A stretch of DNA of 64,000 nucleotides from Pseudoclavibacter chungangensis (GTDB lineage: Bacteria > Actinomycetota > Actinomycetes > Actinomycetales > Microbacteriaceae): contig NZ_JACCFV010000001.1 in the NCBI RefSeq assembly GCF_013410545.1, positions 1,054,001 through 1,118,000 of the forward strand. Direction: 5' to 3'. Within the stretch, counting starts at the first letter, position 1; each line of letters starts with the position of its first letter. A model generated the notes under the pieces. That model did no database searches. It saw only the letters and a list, made by a program, of their open reading frames with translations, and was not told where the DNA came from. This document shows positions 43,642 to 53,148 of this stretch, one piece after another. Both the position numbers and the translations under genes were made by a program.

Positions 43642-44436
43642 GTGCAACGGCAAGTCGAATCCCAGCTCCACCTGACCCTCGCGAGCCCCGCCACGATCGT
43701 CTTCTCGGTCGCCGCGCACCACCTCTCGCCGATCACCTCCGAGGAGCTCACCGTCGTCGGCGACGGGGAGCCGCTCGAGCTCACCGAGATCGTGGACCGG
43801 GCGGAGTGCCGCCTGCACCGCCTCGAGACCTCCGCGAAGACGATCGACCTGAGCTACCGCGCGACGATCGACGGCTACGCCGAGCCGAACCGGCCCGAAC
43901 CGATCGACCGGATCCTCTACACGCGGCCGTCCCGGTACTGCGAGTCCGATGCGCTCGGCCCGTCGGCCCAGGCGCTCTTCGGCGGCCTCACGGGCTTCGA
44001 ACTGCTCGACGCCGTCGTCGACTGGACCGCCGGCCACCTCCGCTACGTGCCGGGCGCGAGCCTCCCGACCGACGGCGCGCGCGAGACCTACCTGAAGCGG
44101 CAGGGCGTCTGCCGCGACTTCGCGCACCTCGTCATCGCGATGCTGCGGGCGCGGGACATGCCGGCCAGGCTCGTGTCGGTCTACGCGCCCGGCCTGCGCC
44201 CGATGGACTTCCACGCCGTGGCCGAGGCGTACGTCGACGGCGCCTGGTTCGTCGTCGACGCGACCAGGCTCGCGCCGCGTGCGCTCATGCAGCGCATCGC
44301 CACGGGGCGTGACGCGTCGGACACCGCGTTCCTCAGCAACACGCTCTCCAATCTGCGGCTCAGGTCGATGTCGGTCGACGCGACGGCCTCGGAGACCGTG
44401 GAGGAGGACCCGACGGCGCACGTCCAGCTTCGCTGA
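43642..44436 (+). CDS. transglutaminase-like cysteine peptidase-fold protein
   Basis: 264 aa. N-terminal beta region, then a transglutaminase core: Cys in KRQGVCRDFAHLVIAMLR near residue 156, His in PMDFHAVAEAYVDGAW near 190 and Asp in FVVDATRLAPRALM near 206, a complete triad. Cytoplasmic (no signal peptide). Proteins of this type are widespread in actinobacteria with unknown substrates. GTG start at 43,642. Solitary between the flavoprotein gene and argS. Confidence 0.85.
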   Translation: MQRQVESQLHLTLASPATIVFSVAAHHLSPITSEELTVVGDGEPLELTEIVDRAECRLHRLETSAKTIDLSYRATIDGYAEPNRPEPIDRILYTRPSRYCESDALGPSAQALFGGLTGFELLDAVVDWTAGHLRYVPGASLPTDGARETYLKRQGVCRDFAHLVIAMLRARDMPARLVSVYAPGLRPMDFHAVAEAYVDGAWFVVDATRLAPRALMQRIATGRDASDTAFLSNTLSNLRLRSMSVDATASETVEEDPTAHVQLR

Positions 44437-44511
44437 CGGCGCAGTCGGCGAGCGACGACGCTCGGTCCGCACGGCGATCCGCCCCCGCGCGGGCGCCTAG
44501 GATGGGGCGCT

Positions 44512-46173
44512 GTGACCGCTGACCTCTCCACCCCACTCGCCGCCGCCGTCCGTTCCGCCCTCGACGCGCGAGAGGGGGGCGCCGAGATCGACGTGACCGC
44601 GGCCGACCTCGTGCTCGACCGCCCGAGGAACCGGGAACACGGCGACTGGGCGTCGAACGTCGCGATGCGGCTCGCGAAGCGCGTGGGCACGAACCCGCGC
44701 GAGCTCGCGACCGACATCGCCGAGCGCCTCGCGCAGGACCCTGGCATCGCGCGCGCCGAGGTCGCGGGACCCGGCTTCATCAACATCACGCTCGACGTCG
44801 CGTCCGCCGGCGAACTCGCCCGCACGATCGTCGAGGCGGGTGACGCATACGGCCGCGGCGACGCCCTGCAGGGCCGTCGGATCAACCTCGAGTTCGTCTC
44901 CGCGAATCCCACGGGCCCGCTCCACATGGGCGGCGTGCGCTGGGCGGCCGTCGGCGACAGCCTCGCCCGCGTCCTGGAGGCCGCGGGGGCCGACGTCACG
45001 CGCGAGTACTACTTCAACGACCACGGCGCCCAGATCGACCGGTTCGCCCGCTCCCTGCTCGCCGCCTACCTCGGCGAGCCCACGCCGGAGGACGGCTACG
45101 GCGGTGCATACATCGGCGAGATCGCCGCCCAGGTCGCCGCGAACACGAGCGAGGACCTCGCGGCCCTCGATCGCGACGCGCAACAGGAGGTCTTCCGCCA
45201 CGACGGCGTCGAGCTCATGTTCGGCGAGATCAAGGCGAAGCTCCACGAGTTCGGCGTCGACTTCGACGTGTTCTTCCACGAGGACACCGTGCACACCTCC
45301 GGTGCGGTCTCGCGCGCCATCGAGCGGCTCCGCGACGAGGGCCACGTCTTCGAGGCCGACGGCGCGACGTGGCTACGCACGACGACGTTCGGTGACGACA
45401 AGGACCGTGTCATCGTGCGCTCGGACGGCGAACCGACGTACATGTCGGGCGACATCGGCTACTACCTCGACAAGCGCGAGCGCGGCTTCGAGGAGAACCT
45501 CATCATGCTCGGCGCCGATCACCACGGCTACATCGGTCGCATGATGGCGATGGTCGCCGCGTTCGGGGACGAACCGAACGTGAACCTGCAACTGCTCATC
45601 GGGCAGATGGTCAACCTCGTGCGGGACGGCGAGCCCGTCCGCATGTCGAAGCGCGCCGGCAACATCGTCACCCTCGACGACCTCGTCGAGGCCGTGGGCG
45701 TCGATGCCGGGCGCTATGCGCTCGTCCGCTCGAGCGTGAACACGACCCTCGACATCGACCTCGACCTGCTCGCCTCGCGGACGAACGACAATCCCGTCTA
45801 CTCGGTGCAGTACGCGCACGCGCGCACCCGCGCGGTCGACCGCAACGCCGCCACGGCGGGCGTCGACCGGTCGACCTTCGACCCATCGCTCCTCGACCAC
45901 GAGACCGAGGCGGCCCTCCTCGGAGCGCTCCGCGAGTATCCTCGTGTCGTCGCGCAGGCGGCGGAACTGCGCGAACCGCACCGCGTCGCACGCTTCCTGG
46001 AGGAGCTCGCCGGCCTCTACAATCGCTGGTACGACGCCCGCCGTGTGATCCCTCGGGCCGATGAGGAGGTTGCCGACGTGCACCGTACCCGCCTCCAGCT
46101 CAACGACGCGGCCGGCCAGGTGCTGCGCAACGGCCTCGGCCTGCTCGGCGTGCACGCGCCCGAACGGATGTAG
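44512..46173 (+). CDS. argS: arginyl-tRNA synthetase
   Basis: 553 aa class I enzyme charging tRNA-Arg. N-terminal additional domain ([20 protein letters not shown]), HIGH-type motif [14 protein letters not shown] near 135, KMSKS-like [15 protein letters not shown] near 377, and a C-terminal DALR anticodon domain ([11 protein letters not shown]...[11 protein letters not shown]). GTG start. The gene's length and landmarks are normal. Followed two bases later by an LmeA-like gene. Confidence 0.96.
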   Translation: MTADLSTPLAAAVRSALDAREGGAEIDVTAADLVLDRPRNREHGDWASNVAMRLAKRVGTNPRELATDIAERLAQDPGIARAEVAGPGFINITLDVASAGELARTIVEAGDAYGRGDALQGRRINLEFVSANPTGPLHMGGVRWAAVGDSLARVLEAAGADVTREYYFNDHGAQIDRFARSLLAAYLGEPTPEDGYGGAYIGEIAAQVAANTSEDLAALDRDAQQEVFRHDGVELMFGEIKAKLHEFGVDFDVFFHEDTVHTSGAVSRAIERLRDEGHVFEADGATWLRTTTFGDDKDRVIVRSDGEPTYMSGDIGYYLDKRERGFEENLIMLGADHHGYIGRMMAMVAAFGDEPNVNLQLLIGQMVNLVRDGEPVRMSKRAGNIVTLDDLVEAVGVDAGRYALVRSSVNTTLDIDLDLLASRTNDNPVYSVQYAHARTRAVDRNAATAGVDRSTFDPSLLDHETEAALLGALREYPRVVAQAAELREPHRVARFLEELAGLYNRWYDARRVIPRADEEVADVHRTRLQLNDAAGQVLRNGLGLLGVHAPERM

Positions 46174-46175
46174 GG

Positions 46176-47024
46176 ATGACCGCACGCGCTCCAGGGACCG
46201 GCGAGATCGTCGCCGCTCCGAATCCGGCGCCGGACGGCGCAGGCGACGAGAAGGTGACGGCGCGGGACGGGGCGAACGACCCCCGCCCGCCACGGCGCCG
46301 CTGGCACCCGCTCGTCAAGCTCGGCGTCGTGCTCGCGTGCATCATCGCGGGCCTCGTCCTCGTCGACGTCGGTGCGCGCCTGTTCGTCCAGTGGCGCATC
46401 TCCCAGAGCGTCGAGGAGTCGATGCCGGAGGGCACCTCGGGCGAGGTGCAGACGAGCGTCGGCGGGTTCTCCGCCCTGTGGCAGCTCGCGAACCGTCACT
46501 TCGATCACGTCCAATTGCATGCCCCGCAACTCGCGGTGGCGGGAATCACGATCGATGCGACGGTCGATGCCTACGGCGTCTCCGTCGCCGACGGTGTCGG
46601 CGTCGAACAGCTCACGGGGTCCGTCACCCTCTCGCAGGACTCCCTCAACGCCCTCGTCCCCGTGCCGGGTGCGACGGGCGGCATCGTGCTCGGCGACGGC
46701 GACATCTCGTACGCGACCGCGGTCGACTTCCTCGGCACGAGCTACACGATCGACGTCGCGGCGCAGGTGCACGTGGAGGGGGATCGCCTCATCGTCCAGG
46801 CGACGAAGCTCCAGCTCGTCGGCGGCCCCGTGAACTTCGATGCCACGAGCATCCTCCCGAACGCCTCGACGGTCACCGTGCCGATCTGCTCGGCGAGCTA
46901 CCTGCCGCCGGGGATCCACCTGAGCGGGGTCGAGATCGCGCCGGGCACGTTGACCGTGCGTGTGACGGCTACCACCATCGCCCTCGACGAGCAGACCCTG
47001 AGTCAGCGCGGCACCTGCCGCTGA
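46176..47024 (+). CDS. LmeA/DUF2993-family phospholipid-binding membrane-anchored protein
   Basis: 282 aa. Cytoplasmic Pro/Asp-rich start, one membrane helix (LVKLGVVLACIIAGLVLVD), then a DUF2993 domain: VDVGARLFVQWRISQSVEES, HFDHVQLHAPQLAVAGITID, and CSASYLPPGIHLSGVEIAP with a Cys near the end. In mycobacteria LmeA is needed for lipomannan elongation and binds phospholipids. Begins two bases after the argS stop, probably the same transcript. Confidence 0.82.
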   Translation: MTARAPGTGEIVAAPNPAPDGAGDEKVTARDGANDPRPPRRRWHPLVKLGVVLACIIAGLVLVDVGARLFVQWRISQSVEESMPEGTSGEVQTSVGGFSALWQLANRHFDHVQLHAPQLAVAGITIDATVDAYGVSVADGVGVEQLTGSVTLSQDSLNALVPVPGATGGIVLGDGDISYATAVDFLGTSYTIDVAAQVHVEGDRLIVQATKLQLVGGPVNFDATSILPNASTVTVPICSASYLPPGIHLSGVEIAPGTLTVRVTATTIALDEQTLSQRGTCR

Positions 47025-47220
47025 ACCCGGCGCGTGAGACCGACGCCGACGCGCCGGAGCCCAGAATCATCCTCCGTGACGACTCCGAGGTCAGCCTGCG
47101 CGGGGGTTACAGGAACCGTCACGACGTGAGAATGTCGGTGTCACGAGAGCGGTCACGCAAACCGCTCTCTCCCCGTTCCCCCGTCGCGGTCGCGACCGTC
47201 ACGAGTCGAAGGAAGCAAAG

Positions 47221-48354
47221 ATGTCCTCTCAGCAATTCCCTCCGGGCAACGGCGGGCAGCCAGGCGGTTGGGGGCAGCAGCCCTCCAACGGGTACGGTTC
47301 GCCGCAGCCGGGTCAGGGAGGCTACGGGACCCAGCCGGGCCAGGGTGGCTACGGTTCGCCGCAGCCCGGCCAGGGTGGCTACGGTTCGCCGCAGCCCGGC
47401 CAGGGCGGTTACGGTTCGCCGCAGCCGAGTCAGGGCGGTTACGGTTCGCCGCAGCAGGGCCAGGGTGGCTACGGTTCACCGCAGCCGGGCGGCTCGTTCG
47501 GGCAGGGGGGCGGCTTCGGCCAGTCCGCGGGGCCCTACGGCCAGCAGACCTCCGTGGTCCCGGCCACGCCGCAGTACGGTGCACCCGGAGCGCAGTTCGG
47601 CGGCCCCCCGCAGCCCAGGAAGAACCGGACGCCGCTGTTCATCTCGCTCGGTGCCGTCGCGCTCGTGGTCCTCCTCGTCGGTGGGTTCTTCATCGCCGAA
47701 CTCGTGACGCGATCGGGCGCCGTCTCGGCCCTCGAGGACAAGGCGGCCGCGGTCAGCATCAAGCAGCCGGACGGTGAGGCCGCCGCGTTCACCGTCGAGC
47801 CGCCCGGAGGGCTGTACCTGTTCCGCAGCGTGTACGACCAGCTCGTCTTCACGGGCGGGAACGACCCCGCGACGACGTTCACCGTGACCAACCAGCCGAC
47901 GGATCTCTCGAAGCCCGCCGAACGGATCGACACCGTCACGACCGTGAGCGGTGAGGCGTTGATCGCGATGGCCGAGGTCAACGGCAACAGCATCGAAGAC
48001 TTCGCCGACGACTACAAGGTCGTCATGAACGACGGAAGCATCACCATCACCTTCGCGTACCCGGACGTCCCGGGCGCCGAGGTCCAGATGGACTTCACGT
48101 TCTCGGCAGACGGCAGGAACCTCGTCACGGAGTTGACGAAGGCGACGGTCGTCCTGGGGTCGCAGACGCAGGACCTCGGGCTGCCGCGCGACCCCACGTC
48201 GACTCGGGAGATCTGCGGCAGCCTCTCGGGTGGCGATCCGCAACTCACCTCGATCGATGTGAAGAAGAGCGGCATCAGTGCCGCCTGGACGGTGAGCGGT
48301 GAGGCCGCGAGGCTCGACAACCTCAGCACGATCGGGGACTGTCTGGGGAGCTGA
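47221..48354 (+). CDS. LmeA-like membrane protein with Gly/Tyr/Gln decapeptide repeats
   Basis: 377 aa. N-terminal about 130 residues are low-complexity (QGGYGSPQPG repeated five to six times, then GQGGGFGQSAGPYGQQ), followed by one membrane helix LGAVALVVLLVGGFFIAEL and an external domain resembling the LmeA-like neighbours (ITFAYPDVPGAEVQMDFTFS; end CGSLSGGDPQLTSIDVKKSG). The repetitive tail is likely disordered in the cytoplasm. ATG 47,221 with AAGGAAGC upstream. Exact function unknown; a role in the cell envelope is inferred from its neighbours. Confidence 0.65.
   Translation: MSSQQFPPGNGGQPGGWGQQPSNGYGSPQPGQGGYGTQPGQGGYGSPQPGQGGYGSPQPGQGGYGSPQPSQGGYGSPQQGQGGYGSPQPGGSFGQGGGFGQSAGPYGQQTSVVPATPQYGAPGAQFGGPPQPRKNRTPLFISLGAVALVVLLVGGFFIAELVTRSGAVSALEDKAAAVSIKQPDGEAAAFTVEPPGGLYLFRSVYDQLVFTGGNDPATTFTVTNQPTDLSKPAERIDTVTTVSGEALIAMAEVNGNSIEDFADDYKVVMNDGSITITFAYPDVPGAEVQMDFTFSADGRNLVTELTKATVVLGSQTQDLGLPRDPTSTREICGSLSGGDPQLTSIDVKKSGISAAWTVSGEAARLDNLSTIGDCLGS
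47314..47490 (+). repeat. 30-bp coding tandem repeat
   Basis: Five 30-bp units beginning at 47,341, 47,371, 47,401, 47,431 and 47,461, plus a 27-bp variant at 47,314. Each encodes QGGYGSPQPG or a close variant. Units 47,341 and 47,371 are identical, so copy number may vary. Confidence 0.93.
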
Positions 48355-48357
48355 TGT

Positions 48358-48396
48358 CGAGCGTCGCCCCGGTCCTCTCGACCGGGGCGACGCTCG
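48358..48396 (+). terminator. 17-bp perfect hairpin after the repeat-protein gene
   Basis: CGAGCGTCGCCCCGGTC, loop CTCTC, exact complement, starting four bases past the stop at 48,354. No U tract. Separates the gene at 47,221 from that at 48,443. Confidence 0.7.
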
Positions 48397-48442
48397 TCAG
48401 CAGGAACGCGACCAGGTGTGGGATCGAACGGAGCACAGGCCC

Positions 48443-50278
48443 ATGGACCAGCGAGACGGACGCGGTGGCGACGGCCGCCCGTGGTGGGGTGAGGTCACCG
48501 GTGGCCACGCCGACGCGACACCGACCGAGGCGTTCCCCACCGATCCGTTCGCGCCTCGTGGCGCGGGGGAGGGCTGGGGCGGGAACCCGGGCGCGACGGC
48601 CGATTGGGAGCGGGGGCCCGCGTCCGACGAGGACGCCATGACCGTGCCCCTCCACCTGCTCGAAACGGATGGCTCGGAGGACGACGAGGGTGCACGGCCG
48701 CCCCACGCCGCCGACGGGGCGCCTGCGGCGCCGACGGTCGCCTTCCCCGCACCGGGTGGGCAGCCGGCGCCGTTCGGGGCGGCACCGTTCGGGGCTGCAC
48801 CGTTCGGAGCGAGCACCGGCACGGGGCAACCGTTCGGCTCGGCGCCCGACGCGTTCGGTCCGCCCTCGCCCCACGTCTCGCCGCACGACGGCTCGCACGC
48901 CGGCGGCGCGGATCGACCCGCGGGGACGGTGTGGGGAACGCCGGCGCCCCCGCAGGCTCGACCGGACGCGGGGACGGACCCGCAGCCGGGCGCGGGAGCG
49001 CCGCAGCCCGGTTACGGGCAGCCGTCCGCGTTCGGGCAGCCCGCCGGCTCCGGGCAGCCGTCGGGTTTCGGGCAGCCGTCCGCGTTCGGGCAGCCCGTGG
49101 GCTCCGGGCAGCCGTCGGGTTTCGGGCAGCCCGTGGGACCCGGGCAGCCGTCGGGCTCCGGGCAACAGTTCGGCCCCGGACCGTTCGCGGATCCTGGGCA
49201 GGCAGCGCCGACGGGTCGACCGCCCGTCGACGGTGGGTCCGCGACGTTCGGTGTCCCCGAGCGTGCGAGCGGACACGGCAGCCTCGTGCCCATCACACCG
49301 AGCGGCGCCCCTTCGCCCGGCTCCGACCCGCGCGGCTCCGACCCGCGCGGCTACGATCCGCACGGCTACGACCCGACCGGCTATCCGTCCGGTCCCGCGG
49401 CCGAGCGCGGGGCACTCGACGTCAGCCGGCCCCAACAGGTGCCCGTGTACGGACTTCGGACGGTCGGGGAGCACGGCGGACAACCACCGTTCCCCCCACA
49501 CGGCGGCGCCGGGGCTCCCGCCGCGCGACGCGCCCGACCTGCACTGTGGATCTGGACCTCGGTCGCGGTCGTCGTCCTGCTCGTCGCCGGGGTCGTCGCC
49601 GCCGAGTTCATCACCCGCGCGCAGACGGCCGGCAGGATCGACGATCTCGCCGCATCGATCGCGCTCACGACGGACGCGGGGGACGCCGTCGAGGGACCGT
49701 TCTCGGCCGAGATCGTCGACGGCGGGAGCTCGCTCCTGCAGGCGATGGGCGGGACCATCGACCACGTGCACATCGAGGCGCCGGACCAGCGCGTCGATGG
49801 CGAGTCGCTCTCGACCACCTTCGATCTCCACGAGGTTCCCGTCGGCCTCGACGGCCCCGCGGGGCGTGTCGACGTCACGCTCGGCGCCGACCCCGAGGCG
49901 CTCCTGCAACTGCTCGAGTACGAGATCGACACGTCGCTCACCGACGGACTCGAACTCACCTCGACGGAACTCTCGGGCGACGCGCTGCACTTCGAGTACA
50001 CGTCCGCATACGGCATCGTCGTCACCCACGACCTCGAGATCCACGCCGAGGACGGGAAGATCGTCCTCTCTCCGACGAACTACACGATGACCCTCTTCGG
50101 ATACGACCTCGATCTCGGCGACGGCGACCCGGTCGAACTCGGGCTGTGTGCGGATTCCGGACTCGACGGCACGATGGAGGACATCACGACCGAGAGCGGG
50201 CGATTCGTGCTGACGTGGTCGGTGACGGGCGCCGCACCGACGCCCCAGGGACTCGCCGAGGCCTGGTCCTGCATCTGA
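48443..50278 (+). CDS. large LmeA/DUF2993-like membrane protein with disordered Pro/Gly-rich N-terminus
   Basis: 611 aa. About 400 residues of low complexity with repeats of GQPSAFGQP, GSGQPSGFGQP and GFGAAPF-like units, one membrane helix (LWIWTSVAVVVLLVAGVV near 370-390) and an external LmeA-like domain (HIEAPDQRVDGESLSTTFDL, LFGYDLDLGDGDPVELGLCA). Much bigger than usual family members because of the N-terminal tail. ATG 48,443 chosen after a GGAG site; an earlier in-frame start lies inside the preceding gene. Third of three similar neighbours. Confidence 0.65.
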   Translation: MDQRDGRGGDGRPWWGEVTGGHADATPTEAFPTDPFAPRGAGEGWGGNPGATADWERGPASDEDAMTVPLHLLETDGSEDDEGARPPHAADGAPAAPTVAFPAPGGQPAPFGAAPFGAAPFGASTGTGQPFGSAPDAFGPPSPHVSPHDGSHAGGADRPAGTVWGTPAPPQARPDAGTDPQPGAGAPQPGYGQPSAFGQPAGSGQPSGFGQPSAFGQPVGSGQPSGFGQPVGPGQPSGSGQQFGPGPFADPGQAAPTGRPPVDGGSATFGVPERASGHGSLVPITPSGAPSPGSDPRGSDPRGYDPHGYDPTGYPSGPAAERGALDVSRPQQVPVYGLRTVGEHGGQPPFPPHGGAGAPAARRARPALWIWTSVAVVVLLVAGVVAAEFITRAQTAGRIDDLAASIALTTDAGDAVEGPFSAEIVDGGSSLLQAMGGTIDHVHIEAPDQRVDGESLSTTFDLHEVPVGLDGPAGRVDVTLGADPEALLQLLEYEIDTSLTDGLELTSTELSGDALHFEYTSAYGIVVTHDLEIHAEDGKIVLSPTNYTMTLFGYDLDLGDGDPVELGLCADSGLDGTMEDITTESGRFVLTWSVTGAAPTPQGLAEAWSCI

Positions 50279-50316
50279 CGTCGGAGCCGGTGCGGGCCCG
50301 CCGGTACCATGGCGGG

Positions 50317-51750
50317 GTGCCAGAAACCGACGCCATCGCCGACAACCCGCTCGCCCCGGAATGGTTGACCACCCCGTCGGACCCGAACGATCTGCCGGAC
50401 GGCGTCTGGCCGTCCTCCGCCCACCGCGACGCCGACGGGACGCTCGTCGTCGGCGGCGTTCGCGTCGACGAGCTCGCCGAGCGATTCGGGACCCCGCTCT
50501 ACGTCGTCGACGAGGGGGAGTTCCGCGAACGGGCGAGCTCGGCCCTCTCGGCGTTCCGCGACGCGTTCGCGGCGATCGGCGGTGAGGCCCGCGTCTACTA
50601 CGCGGGCAAGGCGCTCCTCACGATCGACGTCGCGCGCTGGGCGACGGAGGAGGGGCTCGCCGTCGACACGGCGTCGGAGGGGGAACTGACCGTCGCCCTC
50701 CGCGCCGGCGTGCCGGCCGAACGCATCGGGTTGCACGGGAACAACAAATCCGACCGGGCCCTCAATCTCGCGACGAGCGCGGGCATTGGAACCGTCGTGC
50801 TCGACTCGTTCCAGGAGGTGCCGCGGGTCGCGGCGGCCGCCACGTGCAACGGCGTCGTGCAGAACGTGCGGATCCGCGTCAACTCCGGCGTCCACGCCTC
50901 GACGCACGACTACCTCGCGACGGCACACGAGGACCAGAAGTTCGGCGTGCCGCTCGACCAGGTCGAGGCCATCGCGGCCGACGTCCGCGCCGAACCCTCG
51001 CTGCGCCTGCTCGGGCTGCACGCCCACATCGGCTCGCAGATCTTCGACGGCGACGGGTTCCACGAGTCCGCTCGTCGTCTCCTCGCCGTCCACGCCCGTC
51101 TCCTCGCCGACGGTGACCTGCCCGAGCTGAACCTCGGCGGGGGATTCGGGATCGCCTACACGGCCGCCGACGCGCCACGCCCCCTCGCCGAGATCGCCGA
51201 TGGACTCGCACGATTCGTGGCCGCCGAGTGCGCGCGACTCGACATCCCCGTGCCGCTCGTCGGATTCGAACCGGGGCGGCGCATCGCGGGCCCGGCCGGG
51301 GTCACGCTCTACCGGACGGGCACCACGAAACCCGTCGAGGTGCCGACCGAGGACGGGGCGGCCACGAGGCTCTACGTCTCCGTCGACGGCGGCATGAGCG
51401 ACAACGCGCGGCCCGCGCTGTACGGGGCCGACTACAGCGTCCGCATCGCGGACCGCTCGAGCGACGAGCCACCGGCACTCGTCCGGGTCGTGGGGATGCA
51501 CTGCGAATCCGGTGACATCGTCGTTCTGGCAGACTATCTCCCCGGGGACGTCCAGCCGGGCGACCTCCTCGCGGTCCCCGCCACCGGGGCGTACTGCTGG
51601 GCGATGTCCAGCAACTACAACTCCGTTCCGCGGCCGGGCATCGTCGCCGTCCGTGACGGCCGCGCCCGCGTCATCGTGCGCGGAGAGACCATCGACGACC
51701 TCATGGCGCGCGACACCGGCGCCCCCGCCCCGACCAAGGAGCACCCGTGA
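50317..51750 (+). CDS. lysA: diaminopimelate decarboxylase
   Basis: 477 aa PLP enzyme, last step to lysine. The PLP Lys is in VYYAGKALLTID near residue 97; VDTASEGELTVALRAG, LGLHAHIGSQIFD, LNLGGGFGIAYT, FEPGRRIAG and CESGDIVVLADYLPG (active-site Cys of the partner subunit) are all present. GTG at 50,317 preceded by GGCGG; stop overlaps hom start (GTGA). First of a lysA-hom-thrC-thrB cluster. Confidence 0.96.
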   Translation: MPETDAIADNPLAPEWLTTPSDPNDLPDGVWPSSAHRDADGTLVVGGVRVDELAERFGTPLYVVDEGEFRERASSALSAFRDAFAAIGGEARVYYAGKALLTIDVARWATEEGLAVDTASEGELTVALRAGVPAERIGLHGNNKSDRALNLATSAGIGTVVLDSFQEVPRVAAAATCNGVVQNVRIRVNSGVHASTHDYLATAHEDQKFGVPLDQVEAIAADVRAEPSLRLLGLHAHIGSQIFDGDGFHESARRLLAVHARLLADGDLPELNLGGGFGIAYTAADAPRPLAEIADGLARFVAAECARLDIPVPLVGFEPGRRIAGPAGVTLYRTGTTKPVEVPTEDGAATRLYVSVDGGMSDNARPALYGADYSVRIADRSSDEPPALVRVVGMHCESGDIVVLADYLPGDVQPGDLLAVPATGAYCWAMSSNYNSVPRPGIVAVRDGRARVIVRGETIDDLMARDTGAPAPTKEHP

Positions 51751-53087
51751 TCGAACACCGCACCCTGCGAGTCGCCCTGCTCGGAGCCGGATCGGTCGGC
51801 TCCCAGGTCGCCCGCCTTCTCCTGGAGCAGGCCGACGAACTCGCGTCGCGAGCGGGGGCCGGGCTCGAACTCATCGGCATCGCCGTCCGCGACGTCGACG
51901 CGAAGCGCGATGTCGACCTCCCGCACGAGCTGTACACGACCGACGCCGACCAGCTCATCCTGCAGGCCGACGTCGTCATCGAGCTCATGGGGGGCATCGA
52001 GCCCGCGCGCTCGCTCATCATGCTCGCCCTCGAGACCGGGGCCGACGTGGTCACGGCGAACAAGGCGCTCGTCGCGGCCCACGGGCCCGAACTGTTCTCG
52101 CTCGCCGAGCGTGTCGGTGCCCAGCTCCACTACGAGGCCGCCGTCGCGGGCGCGATCCCGATCATCCGTCCGCTGCGTGACAGCCTCGCCGGTGACCGCG
52201 TCGACCGCATCCTCGGCATCGTCAACGGCACGACGAACTTCATCCTCGACCGCATGGACACGCGCGGCGACACGCTCGAGGAGGCGCTGCGCATCGCGAC
52301 CGACCTCGGCTACGCCGAGGCCGACCCCACCGCCGACATCGAGGGCCACGACGCACAGCAGAAGGCCGCGATCCTCGCCTCGATCGCTTTCCACACCGAG
52401 GTGCCCGTGGACCGCGTGCACCGCGAGGGGATCACGAAGGTCACGAGCGCGCAGATCGAGCAGGCCGCCCGAGCGGGCTACGTCGTGAAGCTCCTCGCGA
52501 TCTGCGAGCGAACGCACGGCGCCGACGGGGAGGAGGGCGTCTCCGCCCGCGTGTACCCCGCGCTCGTCGCGCGCAGCCACCCGCTCGCCTCCGTGCACGG
52601 CGGCAACAACGCCGTGTTCGTGCAGGCCGCGGCGGCCGGGAGCCTCATGTTCTACGGTGCGGGCGCGGGCGGTGTCGAGACCGCGTCCGCCGTCCTCGGC
52701 GACGTCGTGTCCGTCGCGCGCCGCCGCGTCCAGGGCGGCCCCGGGCTGGGGGAGTCGATGCACGCCGGGCTCCCAGTGCTCGACATCGACGACATCACGA
52801 CGCGCTACCACATCTCGCTCGCGGTCGCGGATCGCCCCGGCGTCCTCGCCGCCGTCGCGAGCCTGTTCTCCGAACTCGACGTCTCGGTCGAGACGCTCGA
52901 ACAGTCGATCCCGCAGCGCGACCCGGCGGAGGAGCCGGATCCGGACGGATTCGGCGCGCACGCTACGCTGGTCATCGGAACGCACGCCGCGAGCGAGGGC
53001 TCCCTCGCCGCCGTCGTGCAGGCACTCGCCGAGAGCGAGTTCGTTCATCGCGTCACGGGCGTGCTCCGCGTCGAGGGTGCGATCTAG
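51747..53087 (+). CDS. hom: homoserine dehydrogenase with ACT domain
   Basis: 446 aa. NAD(P) fold RVALLGAGSVGSQVARLLLE, VTANKALVAAHG, EAAVAGAIPIIRPLRDSLAG, VNGTTNFILDRM near 160 and GYAEADPTADIEGHDAQQK. C-terminal ACT domain (HISLAVADRPGVLAAVASLF), the usual site for threonine feedback. Feeds both threonine (thrC, thrB here) and methionine (metX at 7 kb). GTG start overlapping lysA. Confidence 0.96.
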   Translation: MIEHRTLRVALLGAGSVGSQVARLLLEQADELASRAGAGLELIGIAVRDVDAKRDVDLPHELYTTDADQLILQADVVIELMGGIEPARSLIMLALETGADVVTANKALVAAHGPELFSLAERVGAQLHYEAAVAGAIPIIRPLRDSLAGDRVDRILGIVNGTTNFILDRMDTRGDTLEEALRIATDLGYAEADPTADIEGHDAQQKAAILASIAFHTEVPVDRVHREGITKVTSAQIEQAARAGYVVKLLAICERTHGADGEEGVSARVYPALVARSHPLASVHGGNNAVFVQAAAAGSLMFYGAGAGGVETASAVLGDVVSVARRRVQGGPGLGESMHAGLPVLDIDDITTRYHISLAVADRPGVLAAVASLFSELDVSVETLEQSIPQRDPAEEPDPDGFGAHATLVIGTHAASEGSLAAVVQALAESEFVHRVTGVLRVEGAI

Positions 53088-53148
53088 GCCGCTGGGCGTC
53101 TCGCGGCCGGTGCCGCGCACCAACCAACTGAGCAAGAGGCAGGTTTCC

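Noticed and set aside
47314..47490. CRISPR array
   Set aside because: The 30-bp repeats are contiguous, in frame and encode a decapeptide; there are no spacers and no cas genes.
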